NCBI GenBank assembly: GCA_023441055.1
Contig: JAEZQY010000029.1
Location: 293,219-357,218 of the forward strand
Reading direction: 5' to 3'
Length of the DNA stretch: 64,000 nt
Source: Bacillota bacterium
Lineage (GTDB): Bacteria > Bacillota > Bacilli > Paenibacillales > UBA4045
Part shown: piece after piece, positions 49,488 through 57,880 of the stretch
How the letters are laid out: the number at the start of each line of letters is the position of its first letter
How positions within the stretch are numbered: the stretch's first letter is position 1
Notes under the pieces: generated by a model
The model's database searches: none
Seen by the model: only the letters and a program-made list of their open reading frames with translations
What the model was told of the DNA's origin: nothing
Position numbers and translations under genes: made by a program

Positions 49488-50879
49488 TCACTTCCCTAGA
49501 CAGAATTGTGCGAATATCTGGTCAATCAAGGATTCGCTGACAGCGTCTCCTATAATTTCACCAAGCTGTTCCCAGCTGTTGCGTATATCAATCTGCAGCA
49601 TATCAATCGGAATCATCTGCTCAGCACCGCTCAATGCTTCGAGTAGAGCGCTCTTCGCTTGTTGGAGCAAGTGAATATGACGGACATTACTAACATAAGT
49701 GAGATCACCGGATTCAATTCCACCGCTGAAGAACAAGGTGTGAATCGTCTTCTCCAGCTGCTCTACTCCGCGGTGATCGATCAAGGACGTATAGACAATG
49801 ACATCCTTAGGGAAGGACTGCTCAATCAAGCTGACATCCAGCAGGATCGGCAGATCCGTCTTATTAATGATAACGATCGTCTGACGATCCTTCAGTTGCT
49901 CGATTAATGCTAGCTCGTCCTCATGGAGTACTTCATTCCCATTCAAGACGAGCAGCAATAAATCGGCATCCGTCAGCGCTGACCTCGATCGTTCAACACC
50001 AATCTGCTCCACTAAATCAGTCGTCTCACGAATGCCCGCTGTATCCAATAAGCGCAGGGGAATTCCCCCAACCGTCACATACTCTTCAATCACATCTCTC
50101 GTCGTACCCGGAATCTCGGTTACGATCGCACGATTCTCCTGCGCCAATGTGTTGAGCAGAGATGACTTTCCTACATTCGGCTTGCCGACGATCGCAGTCG
50201 TCAGCCCTTCTCTTAATATCTTGCCTTGCGCGGCTGTCTTAAGCAATAGCTCAATTTCTGCTAAAGCTTCCTGACATTTCTCACGAATATAGGCATTCGT
50301 AAGCTCCTCTACATCATGCTCGGGATAATCGATATTGACCTCGATATGCGCCATCAATTCAATCAGCTTATGTCTGAGCGCCTTCACCCGCTTAGACAGC
50401 AACCCTTCAACCTGCTTCAACGCGAGTGAATAAGCGCGATCCGATTTGGATCGAATCAGATCAATAACGGCCTCTGCTTGTGACAGATCTATACGACCAT
50501 TCAAGAACGCGCGTTTCGTAAATTCACCAGGATCAGCTAGCCTTATTCCACCATTGCCTAATAACAGCTCCAATACCTTCTTCACGGAGATCAGTCCGCC
50601 ATGGCAGCCAATCTCTACAATATCCTCCCGTGTATAGGAGCGCGGCCCCCGCATAATCGTAATAAGCGCCTCTTCAATACGCTCCTGCGAGCTCGGATCA
50701 ACAATATACCCATAATGCACAGTATGCGAAGCAGCCTCCTGCATATTCGTGGACGAAGAGAAGATGCCAGCCGCCCGCGCAATCGCTTCTGGCCCGCTAA
50801 TGCGAATAACAGCAATGCCGCCCTCCCCTATAGGAGTGGAGATCGCCGCGATTGTATCTGATTCATGATGCATAATCAT
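49488..50879 (-). CDS. mnmE: tRNA modification GTPase MnmE (TrmE)
   Basis: Partner of MnmG in U34 modification. The 463 residues comprise the N-terminal tetrahydrofolate-binding domain (AISTPIGEGGIAVIRISGP), a helical domain and an inserted G domain with GKPNVGKSSLLN (about 227-238), DTAGIRETTD and NKTD. The C-terminal cysteine motif is CLGK, matching the family's C-[ILV]-GK. The ATG at 50879 has GGAGG five bases upstream. A terminator separates it from jag. Confidence 0.97.
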   Translation of the reverse strand: MIMHHESDTIAAISTPIGEGGIAVIRISGPEAIARAAGIFSSSTNMQEAASHTVHYGYIVDPSSQERIEEALITIMRGPRSYTREDIVEIGCHGGLISVKKVLELLLGNGGIRLADPGEFTKRAFLNGRIDLSQAEAVIDLIRSKSDRAYSLALKQVEGLLSKRVKALRHKLIELMAHIEVNIDYPEHDVEELTNAYIREKCQEALAEIELLLKTAAQGKILREGLTTAIVGKPNVGKSSLLNTLAQENRAIVTEIPGTTRDVIEEYVTVGGIPLRLLDTAGIRETTDLVEQIGVERSRSALTDADLLLLVLNGNEVLHEDELALIEQLKDRQTIVIINKTDLPILLDVSLIEQSFPKDVIVYTSLIDHRGVEQLEKTIHTLFFSGGIESGDLTYVSNVRHIHLLQQAKSALLEALSGAEQMIPIDMLQIDIRNSWEQLGEIIGDAVSESLIDQIFAQFCLGK

Positions 50880-50891
50880 AATGTCCTCCTG

Positions 50892-50939
50892 CTAAGAAGA
50901 AAAAGACAATGACTCCGCAACCACCTCAAGTCATTGTCT
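50892..50939 (-). terminator. Rho-independent terminator after jag
   Basis: AGACAATGACT (50904-50914) pairs with AGTCATTGTCT (50929-50939), followed on the - strand by TTTTTCTTCTT. Confidence 0.9.
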
Positions 50940-50945
50940 GTTCGA

Positions 50946-51563
50946 TCATTTTAATGCGATGACGACTCTGCGATTCGGTTCCTCACCCTTACTGAAGGTC
51001 TTGACCTTCGGATGATCCTGCAGATAAGAATGGATAATCTTACGCTCCAATGGGGTCATCGGCTCGAGTACAATTTCCTTACGGCTTCTTATCACGCGTG
51101 CCGCTAAGCGGCCAGCCAGCTCCTCCAGCGTCTTGCGCCGCCTCTCCCGGAACTGCTCTGCATCGAGCACAATTCGGATTCGATCCTTGGTCATTCGATT
51201 CGCGACAATATTAGTGAGATACTGGAGCGCATCCAGTGTCTGACCTCTGCGTCCGATCACCATCCCCATATCATCACCGCTAATACTGATGAGTATACTC
51301 TCCTCATCCTGCTCACGGGTAAACACAGCACTTAAATCCATCGCTACGGTCACTTCTTGCAAGAACTGCAACGCTTCTTCAATCGGATCAGGAATTACGG
51401 TTAGCTCGACTTGCGCATCTTTGGAACCTATTAAACCGAACAGTCCTTTGGTAGGCTGCTCCAGTATGTTCACTTTGACGCGGCTCTCATCAACACCTAA
51501 TTGTCTGAGTCCTGCTTGTATAGCGTCATTCACTGTTTTGCCGTTGACCGTAATGACTTTCAT
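50946..51563 (-). CDS. jag: RNA-binding protein Jag/KhpB
   Basis: Cytoplasmic RNA-binding protein linked to cell elongation and sporulation, encoded with YidC. The 205 residues have an N-terminal Jag domain (about 1-50, VNGKTVNDAIQAGLRQLGV), a KH domain with GMVIGRRGQTLDALQYL and a C-terminal R3H domain (EPMTPLERKIIHSYLQDH, GEEPNRRVVI). It overlaps the yidC stop by 4 bases, so translation is probably coupled. Confidence 0.95.
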   Translation of the reverse strand: MKVITVNGKTVNDAIQAGLRQLGVDESRVKVNILEQPTKGLFGLIGSKDAQVELTVIPDPIEEALQFLQEVTVAMDLSAVFTREQDEESILISISGDDMGMVIGRRGQTLDALQYLTNIVANRMTKDRIRIVLDAEQFRERRRKTLEELAGRLAARVIRSRKEIVLEPMTPLERKIIHSYLQDHPKVKTFSKGEEPNRRVVIALK

Positions 51564-52321
51564 TTAGAAGTGCCTCCTTCGCGAGATCCTCTTCCATATA
51601 TAAAGTACGTTTGTACGATCGTGAAAATATTACCATATACCCAGTACAGTGGCATTGCGGCCGGGAAACTCATCGACATGACGAAGATCATGACCGGGAA
51701 TATCATCATAATCGCATTCATCTGTGGATTCGGCGGCTGATACTTGCTCATCACCTTCTGTTGAATGTAAGTGGTCAGCGCAGCCAACACCGGTAGAATA
51801 TAATAGGGGTCCTTCGAACCGAGCTGCAACCATAGGAAGCTATGCTCACGAATTTCCGGATTGCCAACAATCGCATAATAGAGAGCGAATAGAATCGGCA
51901 TCTGAATAATTAATGGGAAACAACCAGCCAGGGGATTCACATTATGAAGCTGGAATAGCTTCATCGTCTCCTCCTGCTGCTTCTTCGCATCGTCCTTGTA
52001 CTTCTTCTTAAGCTTTTCTATCTCAGGCTGCAGCTTCTGCATCGCTTTCGTACTTCGATACTGCTTGAGATTGAGCGGCAATACCAAGAATCGAATAACG
52101 ATCGTAACAACCAGAATAGATAGACCATATTGTCCCCATAAGGTGTCAGCAATAGTGTCAAGCGATAGCGATAACGGGTAGACCAGATAACGCTTGAAGA
52201 AGTTGCCCTCCTTCAAATCAGCTGTAGACGTTGTGTCCATTGCAGGTGAGCACCCTGCGAGCATTGCCATCGCCAGGACTAACGCAATGACAAGTAAGAT
52301 CTTCTTTTTTCGAGACAACAC
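51560..52321 (-). CDS. yidC: Membrane protein insertase YidC (SpoIIIJ/OxaA1)
   Basis: Inserts membrane proteins, alone or with SecYEG. The 253 residues carry a lipoprotein signal with lipobox LAGC (Cys23), then five TM segments, with the conserved hydrophilic-groove arginine in TIVIRFLVLPLNLKQYRS and the MPILFALYYAI and PAAMPLYWVYGNIF segments. The start is GTG at 52321 with GGAGG upstream. No yidD is found between it and rnpA, unlike in many bacteria. It overlaps jag by 4 bases. Confidence 0.95.
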   Translation of the reverse strand: MLSRKKKILLVIALVLAMAMLAGCSPAMDTTSTADLKEGNFFKRYLVYPLSLSLDTIADTLWGQYGLSILVVTIVIRFLVLPLNLKQYRSTKAMQKLQPEIEKLKKKYKDDAKKQQEETMKLFQLHNVNPLAGCFPLIIQMPILFALYYAIVGNPEIREHSFLWLQLGSKDPYYILPVLAALTTYIQQKVMSKYQPPNPQMNAIMMIFPVMIFVMSMSFPAAMPLYWVYGNIFTIVQTYFIYGRGSREGGTSK

Positions 52322-52380
52322 GATTTCCTCCTATAGTGTCACACCTGCGCGAGAAGTAAGCGGGTTCACTTTTCCAAGTT

Positions 52381-52397
52381 AAACTATACCATAGTTT
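52381..52397 (-). promoter_or_regulatory. Candidate yidC-jag promoter with overlapping inverted repeat
   Basis: On the - strand TGGTATAGT is an extended -10 about 62 bases before the yidC start. It overlaps a perfect 7-bp inverted repeat AAACTAT-ACC-ATAGTTT (52381-52397). No clear -35 was seen. The rest of 52322-52512 has no gene. Confidence 0.4.
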
Positions 52398-52512
52398 GTC
52401 CAGCAAGAAAACAACAGCGGCAGATCAATTTATAACTCTCTCTCACAATACAATGAACAGCTGCAATAAATCAATTTCATAATAGGGCATGAAATGTATT
52501 CTTGAATCCATT

Positions 52513-52881
52513 CTATCGCGGTCTTCGGCCCGTACTCTTGACCGGTTTGCCCAATTCCACTCTTCTGATCGCATGCAGCAGCGACTTCTCCATCTCCTGA
52601 TAATTCATCTGAAGAGCAGGGTTACGCACAATCACAATGAGGTCATATCCGCTCGGGATATCATCGATATGCAGACGGACGATTTCCTTCACCACACGTC
52701 TTAATCGATTGCGTACCACAGCCCCGCCCAGCTTCTTGCTGGCGGATATCCCTACTCTGATTTTCTCATTGCGTTTATTCGGCATCGCATAGATGACGAA
52801 TTGCCGATTTGCGGCGGATCGTCCCAATCGATACACGCGACTGAAGTCCTGCCGCTTCGCCAATCGATATTGCCTTTGCAT
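52513..52881 (-). CDS. rnpA: Ribonuclease P protein component
   Basis: Protein subunit of RNase P, which matures tRNA 5' ends. The 122-residue basic protein begins RLAKRQDFSRVYRLG and has the RNR signature GGAVVRNRLRRVVKE (about 52-66) and GYDLIVIVRNPA. Length is normal, with a short basic tail GRRPR. It follows rpmH after a terminator, the usual order. Confidence 0.96.
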   Translation of the reverse strand: MQRQYRLAKRQDFSRVYRLGRSAANRQFVIYAMPNKRNEKIRVGISASKKLGGAVVRNRLRRVVKEIVRLHIDDIPSGYDLIVIVRNPALQMNYQEMEKSLLHAIRRVELGKPVKSTGRRPR

Positions 52882-52921
52882 TCCTTCGATGCACCATCCT
52901 GCTTATATCAAGTCATATATA

Positions 52922-52947
52922 TGAAAAAAAAGGTCACTGCTGTGACC
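52922..52947 (-). terminator. Terminator between rpmH and rnpA
   Basis: GGTCAC-TGCT-GTGACC (52932-52947) is followed on the - strand by TTTTTTTTC. It probably limits read-through from the ribosomal gene into rnpA. Confidence 0.85.
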
Positions 52948-52961
52948 CTTCTCCTTCATCA

Positions 52962-53096
52962 TTATGCGCTGATCACTTTTCTTCCCTTTTGACGACGAGC
53001 TGCCAAAACTTTGCGGCCGCTTTTCGTGCTCATTCTCTTACGGAAACCGTGATTTTTCGCGCGCTTTCTCGTATTGGGTTTAAAGGTCGGTCCCAT
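52962..53096 (-). CDS. rpmH: 50S ribosomal protein L34
   Basis: A 44-residue basic ribosomal protein: MGPTFKPNTRKRAKNHGFR, then RMSTKSGRKVLAARRQKGR and a KVISA end, matching L34 throughout. AAGGAGTG lies before the ATG at 53096 and a good promoter lies upstream. Its position beside oriC, divergent from dnaA, is the near-universal bacterial order. Confidence 0.97.
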   Translation of the reverse strand: MGPTFKPNTRKRAKNHGFRKRMSTKSGRKVLAARRQKGRKVISA

Positions 53097-53134
53097 TGCT
53101 AACACTCCTTTCAACAGACAAAAATCCTTTTTAC

Positions 53135-53163
53135 ATTAAACCACGCGCATTTCAAAAAGTCAA
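53135..53163 (-). promoter_or_regulatory. rpmH promoter
   Basis: TTGACT, a 17-base spacer and TTTAAT (preceded by TGG) on the - strand, about 40 bases before rpmH. Confidence 0.75.
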
Positions 53164-53224
53164 CATTACGTACGGTACGTTCCGATGCGGGTACAAGAAA
53201 TATTTTTCGAGATAAAACTCGTCC

Positions 53225-53517
53225 TGTGGACAATATTTTTAAGATTTCATCAGCTTGGCATCCAAAATCAACAATCTATCCACAATATCTAGTGTTGGTG
53301 ATAAGTAATATTAACAACACCTTGAATTTGTGGATAAATAATTGGGATACATTGAAATAAGGCGCTCAATTTGATATCATAATGGTGGTTTTGTTGTTAA
53401 TAACTCATCGTTCATAGATTACTTATCCACAAACTGTGGATAAGTATGTTAACAATACCCTCAATAGCTTAATAGTCAACTAATAACGATGTGAGTGTTG
53501 TGGATATCTTATCGACA
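53225..53517. other. oriC: oriC, DnaA-box cluster upstream of dnaA
   Basis: Perfect DnaA boxes TTATCCACA or its complement occur at 53329-53337, 53423-53431 and 53435-53443. Close variants lie at 53225-53233 (TGTGGACAA), 53276-53284 (CTATCCACA), 53499-53507 (TGTGGATAT) and 53509-53517 (TTATCGACA). The whole 53097-53557 interval is otherwise non-coding and AT-rich. The pair at 53423 and 53435 is inverted and follows the dnaA promoter, so it could also autoregulate dnaA. Confidence 0.9.
53352..53380 (+). promoter_or_regulatory. dnaA promoter
   Basis: TTGAAA (53352-53357), a 17-base spacer and TATCAT (53375-53380) preceded by TGA, an extended -10 promoter about 180 bases before dnaA and within the DnaA-box cluster. 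Confidence 0.7.
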
Positions 53518-53557
53518 ATATTCGCTTTTTTTTCCCCCTAATGAAGGAGTGAAGTTT

Positions 53558-54910
53558 GTGGAAGGCCACACGAATCACCACTGGCAGCAGGTCCTCTCCG
53601 CTGTTCAGAAGAAAATCAGCAAGCCCAGCTACGATACCTGGCTGAAATCGACCCAAGCCATTAGTTTTACTGATGACAATATCGTCATCTCAGCGCCAAC
53701 CGTCTTTGCCAAAGAATGGCTGGAAGGTCGATACGTAAGAATGATCTCCACGACAATCTATGAATTATTTGACAAGCATGTAGATGTAAGCTTTGTTGTC
53801 GGCAACGAAACCCCCCAACCCGTTAAACCGCCAGCTCCAACCGTACAAGCGCCAGCAAGAGATTTTCATGAAGATTCCTTCTCACCGATGCTGAATGCCA
53901 AGTATACCTTCGACACATTCGTCATTGGCGCGGGCAATCGCTTCGCTCACGCTGCTTCATTAGCTGTCGCGGAAGCTCCAGCCAATTCCTATAATCCGCT
54001 GTTCCTATACGGTGGCGTAGGACTAGGCAAGACACACTTAATGCATGCAATCGGCCATTATATCATTCAGACTAATCCAACTATGAAGGTCGTCTATATC
54101 TCATCAGAGAAATTCACGAATGAATTTATTAATTCCATTATGAATAATCGAAGCGAAGCGTTCCGCAATAAGTATAGGAGCGTTGATGTGCTGTTAATTG
54201 ACGATATTCAATTTCTAGCTGGCAAGGAATCCACACAAGAGGAGTTCTTCCATACATTCAATGCCCTGCATGAGGAGCATAAGCAGATTATTATCTCTAG
54301 TGATAGACCTCCGAAGGAGATCCCAACATTGGAAGATCGACTGCGTTCCCGATTCGAATGGGGACTAATAACGGATATCCAGCCGCCTGACCTGGAGACC
54401 AGAATTGCCATTCTTCGCAAGAAGGCTAAGGCTGAGAATCTGGATGTTCCCAATGAAGCTATGATGTATATCGCCAATCAGATTGACACGAATATTCGAG
54501 AGCTCGAAGGCGCGCTGATCCGAGTCGTCGCCTATTCCTCTCTGATTAATCAAGATATCACCACGCAGCTGGCTGTAGAGGCGCTTAAGGATATCATTCC
54601 AGCCACTAGGCCGAAGGTCATCACCATCCAAGATATTCAGATGAAGGTTGGTGAATACTATAATGTGAAGCTGGAGGACTTCCGCGCGCGCAAGCGGACC
54701 AAGGCCATCGCATTCCCTAGACAGATCGCCATGTATATCTCCAGAGAGCTGACAGACTTCTCGCTTCCTAAGATCGGCGAGGCATTCGGCGGACGTGACC
54801 ATACGACGGTCATTCATGCGCATGATAAGATCCAAGAGCAGCTGAAGGTCGATCAAGAGCTGTATCGGATCGTCAATGAGATCATCAAGGCCATTAAGAA
54901 TCCAAGTTAG
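53558..54910 (+). CDS. dnaA: Replication initiator DnaA
   Basis: AAA+ protein that binds DnaA boxes and opens the origin. The 450 residues have the N-terminal helicase-interacting domain (about 1-80), a short linker, the ATPase core with Walker A GGVGLGKTHL (about 150-159), Walker B LLIDDIQFL and sensor II (NIRELEGAL), and the DNA-binding domain with GGRDHTTVIHA. The start is GTG at 53558 with AAGGAG eight bases upstream; the open frame begins earlier, at 53495, but without a ribosome site. Confidence 0.97.
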   Translation: MEGHTNHHWQQVLSAVQKKISKPSYDTWLKSTQAISFTDDNIVISAPTVFAKEWLEGRYVRMISTTIYELFDKHVDVSFVVGNETPQPVKPPAPTVQAPARDFHEDSFSPMLNAKYTFDTFVIGAGNRFAHAASLAVAEAPANSYNPLFLYGGVGLGKTHLMHAIGHYIIQTNPTMKVVYISSEKFTNEFINSIMNNRSEAFRNKYRSVDVLLIDDIQFLAGKESTQEEFFHTFNALHEEHKQIIISSDRPPKEIPTLEDRLRSRFEWGLITDIQPPDLETRIAILRKKAKAENLDVPNEAMMYIANQIDTNIRELEGALIRVVAYSSLINQDITTQLAVEALKDIIPATRPKVITIQDIQMKVGEYYNVKLEDFRARKRTKAIAFPRQIAMYISRELTDFSLPKIGEAFGGRDHTTVIHAHDKIQEQLKVDQELYRIVNEIIKAIKNPS

Positions 54911-54950
54911 AACTTTATAAGTCTTATATATGAACAAACTATACACGCGG

Positions 54951-55052
54951 TTATGCACATGTGGATAGACTTGTCCGCCAAGAACCGACACACTTATCCA
55001 CATATCCACCGGCCCTACTACTACTTCTATAAATATATAATATAAATAATCC
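54951..55052. other. oriC: oriC, second DnaA-box cluster and AT-rich unwinding region
   Basis: In the dnaA-dnaN gap, a perfect DnaA box lies at 54994-55002 (TTATCCACA), with variants at 54951-54959 (TTATGCACA) and 54960-54968 (TGTGGATAG). They are followed by an almost pure A/T run at 55027-55051 immediately before dnaN. This matches the bipartite B. subtilis origin, where unwinding occurs downstream of dnaA. Confidence 0.85.
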
Positions 55053-55076
55053 TATAATGACTCTCGAGGTGACCAA

Positions 55077-56216
55077 ATGAAATTAACGATTCGCAAGGAT
55101 GCATTGAATGAATCCATTGGACATGTATCCAAAGCCATCTCTTCACGAACCGCGATTCCCATACTCAGCGGTATTAAGATTGAAGCAGGTCATGATGGTG
55201 TTACCTTAACAGCTAGTGATACTGATATCTCTATTCAATGCTTTATTCCTTTAGAATCAGAAGATGAAGTCAATATCCAATTACAGAGACCAGGCAGTGT
55301 TGTATTGCCTGCTAAGTTCTTCTCTGAAATTGTAAGAAAGCTTCCATCGGATGATGTTGAATTAGAGGTATATGATCTATTCAGAACGACTATAAGATCG
55401 GGATCAGCAGAAATAGAGATTGTTGGGCTCGATCCAGAGGAATATCCGATCCTGCCCAAGCTTGATGAGAGCAAGATATTCACCATGAACGGGTCAGCTC
55501 TGAAGAATATGATTCGTCAATCTGTATTTGCTGTATCCCTGAATGAATCCACGCCAGTATTGACTGGTGTGTTATGGAATCTGATTGACGGTGTATTGAA
55601 GTTTGTGGCGACGGATCGGCATCGACTGGCCAGTACAGAGCTCCCTCTAGATTCCAATCCGGATCTGCGATTGGAGCATATTGTGATTGCTGGTAAGACA
55701 CTGAACGAGCTGAGCAAGGTGCTGCCGGATGGTGCGCTAGTAGATATTGTCGCGACTGATAATCAAATGCTGTTCAAGATGGATTCTATCTTATTCTATT
55801 CGCGCATTCTGGATGGTACGTATCCGGATACATCGAAGATCATATCCACGAACTACAAGACAGAGCTGGTCGTTAGAACGAAGAGCTTAACTGACGCGAT
55901 TGATCGGGCCTACTTGTTATCTAGAGAAGAGAAGACCAATATAGTGAAATTAATCACAATCGACGATGGACGGATTGAAGTATCATCGAGCTCGAGCGAA
56001 CTGGGGAAAGTGACTGAGCAGCTGGATACGAAGATGCTGCAAGGCGATGAATTGAAAATCTCCTTCAACTCGAAGTATATGTTGGATGCGCTGAAGGTGA
56101 TTGACAGCGAATATATCCATATTGGCTTCACAGGAGTGATGAGTCCGATTATTATCAGACCAGAGGATGAACAGAACATGCTTCATCTCATTCTTCCTTA
56201 TCGAACTACGAATTAA
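55077..56216 (+). CDS. dnaN: DNA polymerase III beta subunit (sliding clamp)
   Basis: Ring-shaped processivity clamp. The 379 residues show the three-fold repeated clamp fold: MKLTIRKDALNESIGHVSKAI, RTAIPILSGIKIEA, FVATDRHRLA and the C-terminal MSPIIIRPEDE...LILPYR with the partner-binding pocket. Length is normal. The GAGGTG site precedes the ATG. It follows the origin unwinding region and starts the dnaN-rlbA-recF-remB-gyrB-gyrA group. Confidence 0.97.
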   Translation: MKLTIRKDALNESIGHVSKAISSRTAIPILSGIKIEAGHDGVTLTASDTDISIQCFIPLESEDEVNIQLQRPGSVVLPAKFFSEIVRKLPSDDVELEVYDLFRTTIRSGSAEIEIVGLDPEEYPILPKLDESKIFTMNGSALKNMIRQSVFAVSLNESTPVLTGVLWNLIDGVLKFVATDRHRLASTELPLDSNPDLRLEHIVIAGKTLNELSKVLPDGALVDIVATDNQMLFKMDSILFYSRILDGTYPDTSKIISTNYKTELVVRTKSLTDAIDRAYLLSREEKTNIVKLITIDDGRIEVSSSSSELGKVTEQLDTKMLQGDELKISFNSKYMLDALKVIDSEYIHIGFTGVMSPIIIRPEDEQNMLHLILPYRTTN

Positions 56217-56230
56217 GGAGACCACATGCT

Positions 56231-56452
56231 ATGAAACAAGTAGCGATTCGAACGGAATATATCCAACTGGGCCAATTCCTTAAATTGGCGGGCTGCGTCT
56301 CCACTGGAGGCGAGGCGAAGGTGTTGCTGCAGGAAAATAAAGTGACGGTCAATGGTGAACCTGAGGCACGCAGAGGCAGAAAGCTGTATAATGGAGATCA
56401 AGTGGCGTTAGGGGAGGACCTATTCCTTGTATGTGAAGCGTCTAGAGCTTGA
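56231..56452 (+). CDS. rlbA: S4-domain RNA-binding protein (YaaA/RlbA)
   Basis: A 73-residue protein made of one S4 RNA-binding domain: IQLGQFLKLAGCVSTGGEAKVLL, then VTVNGEPEARRGRKL and GDQV. The B. subtilis homologue YaaA lies at the same place between dnaN and recF and is linked to the large ribosomal subunit. It overlaps recF by 26 bases, so the two are translationally coupled. Confidence 0.93.
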   Translation: MKQVAIRTEYIQLGQFLKLAGCVSTGGEAKVLLQENKVTVNGEPEARRGRKLYNGDQVALGEDLFLVCEASRA

Positions 56453-57545
56453 TCATTATCGCAATATTCAGCATGTGTCGCTTCAAGCGGATGAGCATGT
56501 GAATATTATCATGGGTCCGAATGCGCAGGGGAAGACGAATATCGTAGAATCCATTCTCGTGCTAGCGCTTACGAAGTCTCATCGCACGCATAAGGACAAA
56601 GAATTGATTAATTGGGATCATGACAGCGCTAGAATAGCGGCGAGTATTGATCGCAAGTACGGTGAGATTGAGCTTGACATGCGGTTGTCTTCACAGGGCA
56701 AGAAGGCGAAGATTAATGGTCTGGAACAGCGCAAGCTGAGCAATTTCATAGGTACATTGAATGTCGTGATGTTCGCGCCCGAGGATCTAGAGATCGTAAA
56801 GGGCTCGCCAACGATAAGAAGACGCTTCATGGATATGGAGATTGGCCAAGTGCATCCTTCCTATCTGCACCATCTCTCGCAATATCAGAAGATCGTGGCG
56901 CAGAAGAATAATCAATTCAGGAAGAGTACAGCCGAGTTGTCTGCGTCAGATTCCCTCATGCTTGATGTATGGAATGAGCAACTTGCGGCTAACGGTGTTA
57001 AAATCATGAAAAATCGTCAAAACTTTATAACAAAGCTGCAGATATGGGCGGAAGCGATTCATGACGGCATAACGAGCGGTAGGGAGAAGCTCCGAATTGC
57101 CTATAAACCATCGTTTGAATGCGAGGATTTCCAAGATGAATCTGTTGCATTTAACCAGTTTATGATAAAGTTATCACAGGTCAAACAGCAGGAGCTAAGA
57201 CGAGCTACCTGTCTGCTGGGACCGCATCGTGATGATTTATTATTTTATATTAATGACAAGGAAGTACATGCATATGGCTCGCAAGGACAGCAGCGGACCG
57301 CCGCGTTATCGCTTAAGCTGGCTGAGCTCGAGCTGATGAAGGAGGAAGTTGGGGAATATCCGATTCTGCTGCTGGATGATGTATTGTCCGAGCTTGATCA
57401 GAACAGGCAGACGCAATTGATTCGGACTTTCCAAGGGAAGGTGCAGACCTTCATTACGACTACAGGTATTGAGAGCATCGAGGCTACGAGTATCGAACAT
57501 GCGAAGCTGTTCCATGTGAATAACGGTCAAGTCACTTCGGAATGA
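56427..57545 (+). CDS. recF: DNA replication and repair protein RecF
   Basis: SMC-like ATPase that helps load RecA on gapped DNA. The 372 residues begin MYVKRLELDHYRNI. Walker A is GPNAQGKTN (about 30-38), the signature is YGSQGQQRTAALSLKLAE, and Walker B is LLLDDVLSELD. The start is TTG at 56427 with GGGGAGG nine bases upstream, matching the MYI start of B. subtilis RecF. A GTG at 56433 is the alternative. It overlaps rlbA by 26 bases and is followed closely by remB. Confidence 0.95.
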   Translation: MYVKRLELDHYRNIQHVSLQADEHVNIIMGPNAQGKTNIVESILVLALTKSHRTHKDKELINWDHDSARIAASIDRKYGEIELDMRLSSQGKKAKINGLEQRKLSNFIGTLNVVMFAPEDLEIVKGSPTIRRRFMDMEIGQVHPSYLHHLSQYQKIVAQKNNQFRKSTAELSASDSLMLDVWNEQLAANGVKIMKNRQNFITKLQIWAEAIHDGITSGREKLRIAYKPSFECEDFQDESVAFNQFMIKLSQVKQQELRRATCLLGPHRDDLLFYINDKEVHAYGSQGQQRTAALSLKLAELELMKEEVGEYPILLLDDVLSELDQNRQTQLIRTFQGKVQTFITTTGIESIEATSIEHAKLFHVNNGQVTSE

Positions 57546-57562
57546 AGGAAGGTAATCCGTGC

Positions 57563-57808
57563 ATGTATATTCATCTAGGCGGAGAGAAGGTTATTCGATC
57601 CAGAGAACTGATTGCTATATTCGATATTGGGAGCGAGAAGCCGTCGAAGGAGCCGAGAACCTACTTGCTGAATAGCGAGCAGACACTGACGGTTGAACGA
57701 ATAGGCGATGAAGAACCCAAGTCATTGGTGGTTACAGACAGCAAGCTGTATTATTCACCGATCTCTTCCTCAACGCTGAAGAAGCGATCCAAGCAATTTA
57801 GCGGCTGA
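57563..57808 (+). CDS. remB: Extracellular matrix regulator RemB (YaaB, DUF370)
   Basis: An 81-residue small protein of the DUF370 family: MYIHLGGEKVIRSRELIAIFD, SLVVTDSKLYYSPISSSTLKKR. The B. subtilis homologue YaaB/RemB lies at the same locus and regulates biofilm matrix genes. The ATG at 57563 with GGAAGG upstream is chosen because it aligns with that homologue; an ATG at 57542 overlaps the recF stop and adds seven unconserved residues. Confidence 0.93.
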   Translation: MYIHLGGEKVIRSRELIAIFDIGSEKPSKEPRTYLLNSEQTLTVERIGDEEPKSLVVTDSKLYYSPISSSTLKKRSKQFSG

Positions 57809-57880
57809 GAATCGAAGATACGCATAATCGCATTGAAGTTTAGTAGATGTGCAGAAAATCATGGAGTGGGTGAAAATTAG

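Noticed and set aside
52322..52512. yidD between rnpA and yidC
   Set aside because: The 190-base gap has no - strand frame with YidD motifs; the gene must be elsewhere or missing.
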